A stretch of 64,000 nucleotides of DNA from Symsagittifera roscoffensis (lineage: Eukaryota; Xenacoelomorpha; Acoela; Convolutidae), in contig NC_087068.1 of assembly GCF_963678635.1 (NCBI RefSeq), forward strand, positions 47,197,785-47,261,784, in the 5' to 3' direction. The notes below the pieces were generated by a model. The model made no database searches, was not told the DNA's origin, and saw only the letters and a program-made list of their open reading frames with translations. Made by a program: the position numbers and the translations under genes. This document shows positions 1-10,295 of this stretch, piece by piece (the first letter of the stretch is position 1; each line of letters starts with the position of its first letter).

Positions 1-1497
1 AAACCAGACGATGGAGTTTGCTTCACTTTGAACAAACAAACTGAATTGAATTAAAAAAAACCGTGAAAAAAAATTTGAGCGTAATCAGACTTTTAACCTG
101 AAAAAACATCACGACCTTTTAAGATCCTTCACTACATTCAGTGACTCTTTAAATGTAATAACCACTCTCATGATTGGAGTCCACTTCCAGTTACAACTTT
201 ATACCACTGACTTTCAATTTCTATGATTTTCTGTTAACACTTAAGTAGTTTAGCAAATATGCAGCCTTTAAAACCCTGAAAAAACTGCTTAAAATTGCTA
301 TAAGTTAACAACGGTTGTCGATTTTATAAAGCAGTAGATTGGATCTAGGAAACGATGATATTTTCATGAAAGTCGTGGAGAAAAATTAGCCCATTTGGAA
401 AAAAAAGAAACAAAAAATTTTAAAAGACGTTTTTAAATTAAAATCAGTTCATTTTTTTTACACTTCTAAATGTCATTTCAATTTTATGAAATACCACTTT
501 TTCAAAACTAATTTCAAACAGTTTGCGCAATTTTTTGGGGCCCACTTTTTAAAAAAATTTCAGCAATTGACGCATCGAGTGTAGCGTAATTGGTGATTTA
601 CTAAAAAGCTAAAATTTGTTCATTTATGAGCGTATTCGGGAATTGAATTTATTAAAATAAACAAATGACATAAGAACATTTCATGTAAAATTCCGAACCA
701 CTTTTATTCTCTTTTTTTTGTCCATTCTCAAGCCAATTCGATTAAAAACGTGTTTAAGTTTTCCAAGTTTGTTCGTTTAAATTTCTGGATAGTTTGAATC
801 ATCATGTAGTCCCTAATCTAAATATTGTTCGGAATGCGTCTCAGATGTCTGTTTCAGCGTTTTTTTTTGCAACGAACAACTGACAACGAAAAAAAATTCT
901 GTCTCCGAGTGTTTTTTGTTATTTTTTCTAGGCAAATTCAACTGCAACAAAAAGTCATCAAAAATTGAGTGATTTAACGCATCAAAATTTGTAAGTTATT
1001 TTTCAGTTAACAATGGCTTGCACTTTTGGTATTGCACTTTTGAGAAAACTGCTTTCAAACTCTAGATTTTTTTTCTCTTATTTCCAGGAGGTGAAGCGTG
1101 CGAAAAAAATTTGTTCAAAAAGTCAGTTATTTAAGCTGACATACACCTAATTTTAATCCAGAAAAACAAATTTTTTAACTTTTTTCACTGCTTTCCAGAA
1201 AAAAAATTTCTCAAAAATTTTTTTTATATTTTTTGTTCTTTTTTGCTATGTTTTTTCATTTCTTGAATACATATTCAAACAATAATTAGTTAGATAGTTT
1301 TAGTTTTTTTTCAGCGTTCATTTTCCTCTCATCAAACTACACACAAAAACAGAAAATGGCAAAAAAGAAAATAAATTAGTTACTTTTTAAAAGTGTTTCA
1401 TGAACTGCAGTGTTAATTTTCTGATCTAGTCGCACAGCACCTGACTACTCATGTCATGTACTTCTTTTTTGGTTTAATTCATCCTCCTCATATCAGA

Positions 1498-1600
1498 TTC
1501 ATTATGAGGCCAAACTGTGCGCTGAATAGTGTGTTTACGTCATTAGAAACAAGTCCTTAAGCAAGTTCCTAATTGTAAGTGAAATAAACTATCAAAGTTT
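1498..1600 (+). repeat. Relic of the MITE seen complete at 27912-28116
   Basis: The segment starts with GAGGCCAAACTGTGC and ends with a block reading AAACTATCAAAG, in the same order as in the left part of the inverted-repeat element at 27912-28116. The matching right terminal repeat is not visible nearby, so this is a partial or decayed copy. Confidence 0.4.
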
Positions 1601-3319
1601 GCGTGGATTCAGCTCAAAAACTCCCAATGTTAACGCATATTTTTTTCGGATTTTGCAAGGCGCGGTTGTAATAAATTGTTCTGGGACTCCTCAGTTTTGT
1701 ATATTGCAACGATACAAAATGTTCTGCTGTAGAAATTTAAGAACTAAAGCTAAAATTATTTCAGACAAATGCGAAATTTTAAGACTTGGACTTAATAATT
1801 GTCAGTCGTGTCAAATAACAAGTTTCAACACATTGTATAACCGAAATTCTTAATATGCATCTTTAACTAGTATATGGTCAATTTTTTCAACAATTGGGCT
1901 GATCACTAATTTAATCAATTTAAACAGTAGTAATTTTGCTGCAATTTTATGTTTGTCTGTATAAAATTTTTCCAAAATCAATCCAATTTTAAAAAACTGC
2001 AGTGAAAGTATTATTTAATTTGTCAGGGTAATCTAAGTCAGCACACTATTTGTTTGAGGAATATTCAGTCTGTTTTGGCTATAAAATACTCTGATGTATA
2101 TAATTATTGTAATTTGGTTTTTGTTTCACTATGATTCCTTCGATCATAAAGTATTACAAAATTTAAAATTATTGCTCCCTCCTTCGAAGAAATTGACTGA
2201 ATGTTTGTGCTCGGGATATTATCGAATGTTTGTCTTAGAAATAGTTTCAAATTGAATTGAGGCATGCTATTTGATCTATTTAGTACTTTGATTTATTCGA
2301 AACATATCACAGCATGGGGGAAAATCATCAATTGTTTATCAATTTTTTCATCAGTTTTTCAAAGTGAGCTCTAATCAATAGAAATCAAAAAACAGTCAGA
2401 ACAATCATGAATACTAGCAGTCTCGGATATGATCAGCCTCTTTAGCTGCTTGTAACCAGATATGATTGGATTACAATTTTTTTTGCTATGCTGGTACAAT
2501 TTTTTTAATTATACACGGTACAAAAGATTTTTATTTGAAATTGATTCGCCTTAGTTAAACCATTGGTTTTCAATTAGTCAGTTTTATCAACCCATTGACC
2601 ACCAAAATTTGCGTATTCTAATTCAAACCAAAAATTGGTTGTGATTTGCGTTTATTCCAATTGAAAAATAAGCCTTATTTTTCAACACAAGTCGTTTCCC
2701 ACATTAATTTGATTGCAAAGTCAAAACATAGTCGAGTACAATTTTGGAACATTGTTGAGCTATAGTTTTGGTGCATACACTAAAAAATTGTTATGTAAGG
2801 TTACATAAAAAGTTTCGTAAGTTCGCATGACTGCCGCTTGTGATTGAAATTTCGGGAGAAATTGTGACTCACATGTTCTATCATGAAAAATACATCCTTA
2901 CGCAACCCCAAAAATTAGAATCCCTAAATTAGAATTTTCCGAAAAATTAGAATTTCTAACGCATTTTAATTGTTTGTTCATGTAAAATCCCATGCCTAAT
3001 TTTGAAATTTTGTCAAGGTTTACTTGAATGTCAAGATTTACGAGTTGAAAAGTACCAAAGCAAACAAGACTGCTCGTATCAGGGCGAAGCACTGGATGTT
3101 CCGACTGCCTTTTAAGGTTTATGGAGCAGCAGTAAAAGCATAAAAAAAATAGAATAAAATAAAATAAAATGAAAATTTTTTCTAAAATTTGAAATTTTTT
3201 GTGGAAAATCATCCCCCCACACCGCCATATAAAGTACAAAAGAGAGATTTTTTTCCTTGTAACAAATCAATTATGGCAAATAAGCTTCGTTCAACCAATT
3301 TGGAACGATTTATAAGACA

Positions 3320-3620
3320 GATTAAATCTCCGCTTACGCGTTAATAGCGCGAATTATATCGCGCGTTAATTGTCCCCAAATTGGTCAAAATGGCCAAATT
3401 GGCAATCTTTAAACCCCCATAACTTTACAAAAAATGATCACAGGTAAAATATCTTGTCAAATTTAAGCTCAGGACAACAATACCTTTTGAATGATATAAA
3501 AAAATTCCGTCAAAAATGGTTAGTTAAAAAGTCGAAATTTGTCTGAAGAAAAAAAACCCACCCCCGAGCACAAATATTCCGTTACTTTCGTATCGAAAGT
3601 CGCAACAATAATTTTTTAAA
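3320..3620 (+). repeat. Dispersed repeat shared with 51.7-53.7 kb
   Basis: Blocks such as CGCTTACGCG, GCGCGAATTATATCGCGC, 'CTCAGGACAACAAT' and CCCCGAGCACAAATATTCCGT recur in reverse orientation at about 52800-53130. Shorter pieces occur at 51680-51960 and 53340-53660. The GCGCGA..TCGCGC part is nearly palindromic. No coding capacity is visible, so a non-autonomous element is likely. Confidence 0.5.
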
Positions 3621-4066
3621 TAGCTATTGTTGCGACTGGACACCACCAAACAAACAGAAAATAAACGAGAGGGCAAGTGACACCTTGAAAAATTTACCCT
3701 TAACCAGTGATATTCCAGTTTTTTTTGGACCCAGCTACTGACGACTGAACTGATTGGATAACTTTTACATAATGAGTTGCGATTTCAAAAATTTCATTGA
3801 AAATTGGAGATAGTATTTGTTTTTTGTCCACGGAAAAAGATTTCCGAATTTGTGTCCTTCAATTGAACAAACTAAATAAATAGAAGATGGCAATTAAGAC
3901 TTCCGCAACTCGTAGTTCAAAACTTCTTCTATCTGAACAACGCCCTGATTGATACTACAGACTGCCTTTTCACATATCCGATATGCTATTTCGGCAAAAT
4001 GTAATTTAATCTTTTTTTAAATGTGTCAGCTTTTTCCTATTAACCCACCTCCCACTCAGTGTCAAG

Positions 4067-4266
4067 NNNNNNNNNNNNNNNNNNNNNNNNNNNNNNNNNN
4101 NNNNNNNNNNNNNNNNNNNNNNNNNNNNNNNNNNNNNNNNNNNNNNNNNNNNNNNNNNNNNNNNNNNNNNNNNNNNNNNNNNNNNNNNNNNNNNNNNNNN
4201 NNNNNNNNNNNNNNNNNNNNNNNNNNNNNNNNNNNNNNNNNNNNNNNNNNNNNNNNNNNNNNNNNN
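4067..4266. other. Assembly gap (200 N)
   Basis: Exactly 200 undetermined bases, the usual placeholder for a scaffold gap of unknown size. Open frames running through it are meaningless. Confidence 0.99.
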
Positions 4267-4436
4267 TGATGAGATTTTTGTATACTAGTAGTCAATTGGA
4301 TCAATTAGCTTCACTCCGTTCAATTTGAAATGATTTTTGATCACGAAAAACTTTTGTCACTTGTGCTCCTCTTCAACTGAAATCTTGATTGCATTAGTGG
4401 TCTCATTTAAACCAAAATGACATTTTTCAAACCACA

Positions 4437-4531
4437 GTAACTTCAATAAATAATCATAATCATAATAATAATCATAATAATAATAATCATAATAATCATC
4501 ATAATAATAATCATAATAATAATAAGATTGA
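4437..4531. repeat. (ATA/ATC)n microsatellite
   Basis: An imperfect run of ATA, ATC and AAT triplets of about 90 bases. On the minus strand it follows a short hairpin (CCCGC..GCGGG at about 4538-4551). Hairpin plus simple-repeat tail is the usual 3' end of L2/CR1-type LINEs and their SINE partners, so it may be the tail of a minus-strand retroposon. Confidence 0.6.
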
Positions 4532-4798
4532 ATTAAACCCGCAAGGCGGGGATTAGTTGCTCTTAGTCGTTGATAACAAAGTTAGTAAAATTAACTTAAA
4601 AACCATGACTCTGGATTTAATCGAGTATTTAAATGTTTGTAGTTTGTCAACCAATAACAGGGTCAAATTTTTTCTAAAGGGGACAGGTTCTTGAAAAGGA
4701 TCATAGCCAGGCAAATTGTTCAATCTCGCGAGGGTGCTTGACATTTCTGCGATACGGTGAAAGAAAATTTGCTCCGTGTTATCATTGGCATTCTCCAA
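4532..4798 (-). mobile_element. Possible 3' end of a LINE-like retroposon
   Basis: An open minus-strand frame of 81 codons ends at 4553. It is followed by a small GC-rich hairpin and then the triplet microsatellite. The order frame end, hairpin, microsatellite parallels the 3' end of the intact LINE at 60.3 kb. No reverse transcriptase motif survives in this short piece, so the assignment rests on architecture alone. Confidence 0.3.
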
Positions 4799-5587
4799 AA
4801 CGTCTTGTTCCCCGTGGTAATGAAAATGGTATTATGAAAAAATATTTTTGCATGGTGTCGAAAAAATTTGAAAGGTATGAAACACTTTGCCAAAAGTAGT
4901 TACCTAATTTGTCAAAAATTGACTGACGCGAATAATGTCACAGCTCAAATCTTTCCTGATTTAGCAGTAATATATGATAATTCCATCAATGAATCATTAA
5001 AAAATTGGTAAAACTAAAGCAAAGAATCGACAAAAATCAGCATTAATTTTTGTCAAAGTTGATTTTTAGGCCCAGGGCATCGTAACCATGTCAAATGCTT
5101 ACTATACTGAGCTTTTCTTATATACAATCAGATTTTCAAAGAAATGCAGCAACGAAGTCGTAGAGGTTCTGCATGTCATTAGAGATCCGAAGATAGTGTT
5201 TGAAGACTGAGGGGAACTAACATGTTTTTTTTTTGTATTTTTGAAAAGACTGATGATTCAGCATTAACATAGGTGAAAAATGTACCCGAGCGGAAACAAT
5301 CCTTAAGAATAATAAAAAGTAACAACACTATTAAAAAAGTCACTGATTTCTGTTTTGAACCAAGTGCTCTTTCCGACGTTAAGAATTCGGGCTCCATTTC
5401 AAAATATCAATTACATCACTTAGCGGTTCTAAAACGTGTATGCAAAGCTTTCAATTATATAAAACTAAAATACAAGGCTTCTTTAGAGAAAAGTTTGAAA
5501 TTGTTTCATGACTACAAAATATTTAGTATAGATTTTTCAATTATGAATGAAGCGTAGATATACACAGGTCAATACATGAGATTGTCT

Positions 5588-6236
5588 TCAAATTTGAGTA
5601 TAGGCTCTACGAGTGTGTCGGCCAGCTATGACTCTGAAGGAGAGTCCTACCACAAGTGACACAAATGCTACAATGCCTAGTGCACATCCAATCACGGTTG
5701 CTCGATTGGTCATCTTGTCACGATAGCTCAATTGGTCGACACTTTCTAAAGCAGAAAGAAGCATTTTTCAGATAATAGACTGGAATTATTGAATGGGGAA
5801 CTTATTTCAAATCAAACCAACAGTAATAAAATTTAAATAAAAAATTAGACGAACTTAAATTGGAAGAAGAGTTGTTAAATAATACTTTTCTGGTTGGATG
5901 CCATTTTGACCATGGCAGGAAGTTGCGCTGGAGCACTTGATCGTAATTGACCGGACATTTTAGTCTTAGAGTTTTCTTTTTCATCAGCCGGAATGGCGTC
6001 TATGATGTCGACTTTGAGATTTACATTCTGGCGTTCCGCACCGGATTTAACAAGATCTGGGTGTTCCGCAAGTTTCTGAAAAAGACCAGGATGTGCTGCA
6101 AAGTTCTGCACCACGTGTGTACAAGTTTCTTTGCAGAACACACTTGAAACGACATCGTAAACACATCCAAATTGAGTCATGTAGTCGGAATGACAAACTT
6201 CGGGCTTCTCGTAGTCGAATGTTTCTCCGGGAACTT
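5588..6236 (-). CDS. Single-pass membrane protein, last two exons
   Basis: Two minus-strand exons, 5886-6236 and 5588-5745, join in frame. The intron starts GTATT and ends TTTAG. The first exon has a phase-2 acceptor, so the gene continues upstream, but I could not find its earlier exons. The visible part encodes a Cys-containing region (about six Cys in the first 40 residues, e.g. VCHSDY and CKETCTHVV). A polar linker follows, then one strong hydrophobic segment (ATVIGCALGIVAFVSLVVGL) and a short basic tail ending at TGA 5588-5590. This is the layout of a type I membrane protein with a Cys-rich ectodomain. I do not recognise the family. Confidence 0.6.
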
Positions 6237-6329
6237 CTGAACATTAAAAAAAGAGAATAAGAACGCCAAACAAAAACATGCATCAGCAGAACAATAATTT
6301 GAATCAAACATGAATGAATATACAACAGT

Positions 6330-6780
6330 TTTAGTAGATTGGGTAGATAGAAGTAAAAATGTATGCTTAAGAATGTAAAAAACTATTCTTGACTTTGAAA
6401 CCTGTTAAATTTCTATTTGCTTCCATTTATTGAAACCTTTCATGAAACAAAAAAAAATTTTTTCCATAAATTGTTCTAAATGAAATAAAAATATCTCCAG
6501 GGCCACTGTGAGGCTCGAAACGGCTTCGCTTGTTTACTAAGCGCTCATTGCTGGTTGAATGCTTAGTAATTTTATCCTAAATTATAAGTCTCACCTTAGA
6601 TCGTCAAATTGTCTTGACAAAAAGTAGAGTAGAAACAATAGTTAGAAAAGGTATGAATTAATTAGTTGGTTAGATACAGAGCACTGGGTTATTAGATTAT
6701 ATAAATGAATCGAACAGCTTAAAGAAATATACCTATGAGGGGAGGTTGAGCTAATCTTATTTTTGTTCATCAATATTTTA
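6330..6780. other. No gene seen
   Basis: AT-rich spacer. The only structure noted is the 15-base block GAATCGAACAGCTTA at about 6706, whose exact reverse complement occurs at about 7713, just outside the LTR-like boundary. This may be chance or the end of an inserted segment. Confidence 0.4.
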
Positions 6781-6930
6781 TCTTCTTACTAAGGTCGGTG
6801 GCTGATTAGCATGTATGGTTGCCCTTGATGTTTGTCCAAGTCAGCACTTCTGGTTGGGTCGTCTGAATCGTCTTGCCGTAGTCCTTTGGGTACTTGTAGT
6901 CCGGACTTCCTCGGGGGTGCGTATCTCGAT
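6780..6930 (-). other. GC-richer coding-like fragment, unidentified
   Basis: Base composition rises clearly above the surroundings. One minus-strand frame stays open for about 40 codons and ends at TAA, with a plausible hydrophilic composition (for example SPDYKYPKDYGKTIQTTQPE). It has no clear splice sites and no recognised domain. It could be an exon of the membrane protein gene downstream or flanking debris of the retroelement. Confidence 0.2.
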
Positions 6931-7103
6931 TATCTCGATTTATAATTTTTCAAATCAAACTTAAAATGAGAATTTATTCTCTTTTTATAAATGAAAAGGG
7001 CTAGATTAGTTTTAGTGTTAGGGCAGAAAAGAAAAATTATTTATTTTTATAAGATCTGACTGAAGAGAAATGACTTGCTGCTGACTGAGCAAAATGAAAC
7101 ACT

Positions 7104-7660
7104 GAAGATTTCAGGCCAGTCCTTTTGCTCATAAGCATAAACCGGCGGCTGATTCAATCTTTAATTATTCAGGTTTCACCTGCTCCTTTGTTCTCCCTTT
7201 TTAATAAGGGAATTTTCAACTAGTTTTTATTTGATTTTTCCATCAAATATCTTCAACTTATTAGTCCCCTTTGATAAAAACCGCAGCCTTCAGTTTGTCT
7301 TATTAAAAATTCATATTACTCTCTCTGATGCATCATATTGCAGGTGCACCTCTGCTTAATCAAAGCAAGGAGAATTTCAGTGCAGCCGGCAAGACTGCTA
7401 AATATTTATCCAGTTTGTTTCAAGTTAAGTTAAAAGGGACGTATTAATAATCGCCGCCCTTTTAAAATATTGAGCATGAAAAAATGAGAAAAATTGGACA
7501 AGTATTTAAAAAGGAGTGGATTTTCAAAACAAGATTCTATAGTCCTAATAAGAGTAAATCAGTCAATATCTGATTTAGTGAAAAGAGGCTTTAATTTAAA
7601 TGGCACGCTCCAATTTAGAATTGGGTCGTTAAATAAACAATTAAGACAATGGTCTTTTGT
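7104..7660 (-). other. Presumed LTR or flanking DNA, no gene
   Basis: This lies just beyond the polypurine tract and has no open frame of note. If the boundary at 7687 is right, this is U3-R-U5 sequence of the retroelement. I could not identify a convincing TATA box or the CA end. Confidence 0.3.
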
Positions 7661-7665
7661 GTGTG

Positions 7666-7703
7666 TGTAGTATTTCGCAATACTACAACTCACCCCTTTT
7701 TTT
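7666..7703 (-). other. Candidate polypurine tract and start of the 3' LTR
   Basis: On the minus strand AAAAAAAGGGGTGAGT is followed directly by TGTAGTATT, which forms a 22-base near-perfect palindrome with AATACTACA. A purine run abutting a TG start is the expected layout at the U3 edge of an LTR retroelement. The LTR end cannot be fixed because no partner LTR exists in the window. Confidence 0.4.
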
Positions 7704-7834
7704 AGAAAATTAAGCTGTTCGATTCTTACAGTTACCATGGTGAAAATTTAAACACTTTAATGGTTAAATACTATAGTTATAAAATTTAAAGAGAACATCA
7801 AACGAAAAAGTTAGAAAGATAAGTTAGGTTTAAT

Positions 7835-8521
7835 CTAGAGCTTCCTTCCGGATTCAAGCTCCACATTGTATGATCTGAGGATCGCTATCTTCCTCTGTGA
7901 AGCCTCAAGTTTTTGTTGCAACTTCACGATTTTCTTCTTTTTAATTTTGTTTTTGATTCGTAGTCTGCTCATTCCGTCCGTAAGTTGTTGAATGTCGTCC
8001 TGTTCTTCCTGTCTGTTTTTTACATGGTTCGGAAAAGCAGTTATTCCCTCGAACGGAATGGTGACTTGCGTGCCTCCTGCCTTGAGGATGTAGCCGTGTT
8101 CCTCCCTCTTCTTTAATTTTCAGAAGTTGTTTTCGTTCTTTATAACCCCTTCTGGCTGGGTTATGAAGTCGATAGGCATCATCGCCTTTTCCATTGTCGT
8201 TGAGTTAACGACTTCAATGAACGATGGCAGTTTCCATCTGTTAAAATTTTCCTTTATTGAGTACTTTAAACTCGTTATATATTTTGGATTTTCCGTATCC
8301 AATTTGGTTTCTCTGCACTTCTGCAGCCCCAATCTTTGGGTTAAACTGGGAAAATTGCGAGGGTTCTTATTTAACCCGTCGTCTAATAACAAAGATTGAA
8401 CTGCTAGAGGTTTCCGTTGTTTCTTCCTGAGGGGCAGCTTTCTTTTGAACTCCTCTGGTGCTGGGTCTGCGTTTCTGCAATTCCAGTTTAAAATTGGGTC
8501 GTATTCCATTTTGCTAAGCAT
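7835..8521 (-). CDS. Basic coiled-coil protein of the retroelement, with in-frame TGA
   Basis: One frame runs from ATG at 8519-8521 to TAG at 7835-7837. It is interrupted only by TGA at 8120-8122, which is followed by AAA. The first part (133 codons) is basic and Pro-rich near its start (KRKLPLRKKQRKPL). The second part (94 codons) is strongly charged with heptad-like Leu/Ile spacing (for example KIVKLQQKLEASQRKIAILR), typical of a coiled coil. Sense-like composition on both sides of the stop suggests either a recent nonsense mutation or a programmed event. It is the last ORF before the LTR-like boundary. No family is recognised; a gag-like or nucleic-acid-binding role is possible but unsupported. 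Confidence 0.5.
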
Positions 8522-8679
8522 CAATATAAAATGACCAAATATTCAAAATCCCGAATTACATTCGGATATTAAGGCTAATTATCAAATGTTTGAACGATGA
8601 AGGACAAAGTGTAAAATTGTATATATATATAAAAGGTGGAAAATATAATCTTGTGGTTTCACACAAACCCACCACGGAA

Positions 8680-8866
8680 AACAAATGAAGAAAGACAATC
8701 ATGGTGTTTATTAACCACAGGAATACAAATCAAGAAAGACGATCATGGTGTTTATTAACCACAGGAATACAAATCAAGAAAGACGATCATGGTGTTTATT
8801 AACCACAGGAATACAAATCAAGAAAGACGATCATGGTGTTTATTAACCACAGGAATAAAGCACTTT
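8680..8866 (-). repeat. 44-bp tandem repeat, four copies, each with AATAAA
   Basis: Four consecutive 44-base units have start points exactly 44 bases apart (8701, 8745, 8789, 8833). The first copy has a few substitutions and the others are nearly identical. On the minus, gene-sense strand every copy contains GGTTAATAAACACC, so the array carries four AATAAA-type polyadenylation signals between the RING genes and the coiled-coil ORF. Confidence 0.9.
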
Positions 8867-8989
8867 ACAACACTGAGTTAAGCTCAAATATTAAACTTAT
8901 GTAGTTAAAGCAAAAAATGGAAATTTGGGCATTAATTAACCCCTAATCTTAAATGTATGTCCACCTGGGGTCATCCACAGGCTTACCAT

Positions 8990-9010
8990 GGGGTCCCTTT
9001 TTATAGGTAA
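8990..9010 (-). promoter_or_regulatory. TATA-like box inside the retroelement
   Basis: The minus strand reads CCTATAAAAAGGGAC about 0.5 kb upstream of the coiled-coil ORF. It fits a TATA box and could drive a separate transcript of that ORF. Only the motif supports this. Confidence 0.25.
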
Positions 9011-9196
9011 AAGGGACTTGAAAAAACCGGGGGGAGGGGGTAAATAGTATATAATATAGCATGTGTAAAAGAGATTTTTGTGTTAATTGTTATTTAAAAA
9101 GGTTTATAAATTGTGAGCTGATTACTTAAGTCTATAGATCTTACCAAATGTAGGAAGGTAGAGGAATCGTAAATGGACATCGTAAAGTGTGGAGGA

Positions 9197-9709
9197 TTAA
9201 TTCCAGGGGTCGGAAAAATCACAAGGGATGTGGCGTAAAGGACAAAATTGTGCCGTATTAGGGAGGCATCTTGTACAAATAATGATACCTTGATGGCAAT
9301 CAGTAAGATGTTGATAGCTTGCCATACATTGGGTTTGGGTATTTCCCCAATTTGCGCTTTTAATCATTTTTTCGCATAAACAACAAGGGGAGTAATATGA
9401 AAGTGATTGGGTATAATTTGGGACTTGGCAAATGGGGCATAAAATCTGTCCATATTTAGAAAAATGGGCTACAATTTGGTCATGACAGTCTATACAGATA
9501 AAGTGTGGTGGATGATGTGGCTCGTTATGATGTTGTTTCTTGAATTTGGATTTTGGTAAGTAGCAAATTGGGCATTCAAGAGTGGGTTGTTCAATGGTTT
9601 TTCGGAAGTACTGTAAAATGGGTTGAGAAACATAAAGAAAACTTTGGAAATAAAAATAACAAGCTTTAAAAATTTTACTTATAAAAGCTGGTAAAGTTAT
9701 CTGAATCAT
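9197..9709 (-). CDS. Double RING-like zinc-finger protein (accessory 10)
   Basis: 170 residues from an ATG at 9709. The first 40 residues are hydrophobic or amphipathic and could anchor the protein to a membrane. They are followed by a RING-like finger (ECPIC, then HHPPHFICIDC, then LCPIC). A second, less regular Cys/His cluster follows (CCLC, HLTDCH, CTRC, CPLRH). The same CPxC...H-x2-C-x2-C...CPIC skeleton occurs in the two ORFs upstream, so the three are paralogues. RING proteins usually act as E3 ubiquitin ligases. That role is inferred here, because spacing differs from the canonical C3HC4 pattern. Confidence 0.7.
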   Translation of the reverse strand: MIQITLPAFISKIFKACYFYFQSFLYVSQPILQYFRKTIEQPTLECPICYLPKSKFKKQHHNEPHHPPHFICIDCHDQIVAHFSKYGQILCPICQVPNYTQSLSYYSPCCLCEKMIKSANWGNTQTQCMASYQHLTDCHQGIIICTRCLPNTAQFCPLRHIPCDFSDPWN

Positions 9710-9729
9710 CTTTTTTAAAGAAGGAAAAA

Positions 9730-10281
9730 TTAAAAAATAATTCGATTGGAGGTTTGGAAATTTATGTCGATAACATCTTCGTCATTGTTGAATGCATTTA
9801 AGATAATATTAAAAAATCTACTGCTGCTTTTGACAGTAAATTTTTCTTCATCGTGGAAGCCAGGACTATAACGTTGGCAAAAAATATCCAACTGCTGTTG
9901 ATCGGGATGAATATAACTACGGTTTGTGCGCGCTTCGTAACCGTCAACTTCGACGAGGAGATTATAATCAAGGACAAAATCAATGTCCATTACCAAGCAG
10001 AACATTTTGCGACTTCCTAAACAAACAGCATAATTGTTTATTCCTTTTTTATTGCCTTTATAGGTCAGACATTTGTTAATTTGTTCGAAATTTAATACGT
10101 GAACATCCTGGTGGCATATTTGGCATAAGAAGTTGTCAAAAATTAAGTTAGTTTTGGATTTGAGAGTCATGTAGCATTCATTACAAATTAAATAAAATGG
10201 TTGTGGATACTTTCTTTTGTGAAGTTTTCTTAATTGAAGGGTTGTTTTCAATTCTTGACAAACAGGGCATTCGTTTGCCAT
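9730..10281 (-). CDS. RING-like zinc-finger protein with novel C-terminal domain (accessory 9)
   Basis: 183 residues from ATG 10279-10281. An open extension to 10305 lacks an ATG. The N-terminal RING-like finger (ECPVC, LHKRKYPQP, LICNEC, LCQIC) is close to that of the neighbouring ORF. The C-terminal two thirds lack the second Cys cluster. They instead hold an acidic, hydrophobic-patterned region ending in HDEEKF and NNDEDVIDINF with no recognised fold. The gap to the upstream stop is 14 bases. It is probably a diverged ubiquitin-ligase-like protein with a replaced or remodelled substrate-binding part. Confidence 0.65.
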   Translation of the reverse strand: MANECPVCQELKTTLQLRKLHKRKYPQPFYLICNECYMTLKSKTNLIFDNFLCQICHQDVHVLNFEQINKCLTYKGNKKGINNYAVCLGSRKMFCLVMDIDFVLDYNLLVEVDGYEARTNRSYIHPDQQQLDIFCQRYSPGFHDEEKFTVKSSSRFFNIILNAFNNDEDVIDINFQTSNRIIF

Positions 10282-10295
10282 TGTATAAAAAGAAG

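Larger units (their letters stand above)
1..4066. other. AT-rich intergenic region with no supported gene
   Basis: Open frames here are short, rich in rare residue runs and have no recognisable domain or convincing splice context. The stretch is dominated by homopolymer A/T runs. It contains pieces of dispersed repeats that recur elsewhere in the window, at about 1498-1600, 2200-2420 and 3320-3620. I see no RNA gene in it. Confidence 0.6.

Noticed and set aside
1599..1853. 84-codon plus-strand frame
   Set aside because: Not started by ATG, no domain, repeat-derived flank; no splice or codon support.
4021..4328. Open frames spanning the N gap
   Set aside because: They exist only because undetermined bases contain no stops.
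5273..5557. 94-codon plus-strand frame
   Set aside because: AT-driven composition, opposite strand also open, no recognisable domain; probably chance.
8680..8866. CRISPR-like array
   Set aside because: The 44-base units are contiguous with no spacers; this is a simple tandem repeat in a eukaryotic retroelement.
9010..9060. GGGGGGAGGGGG run as the polypurine tract of the element
   Set aside because: It is purine on the wrong strand for a minus-sense element; the tract at 7689-7703 fits better.
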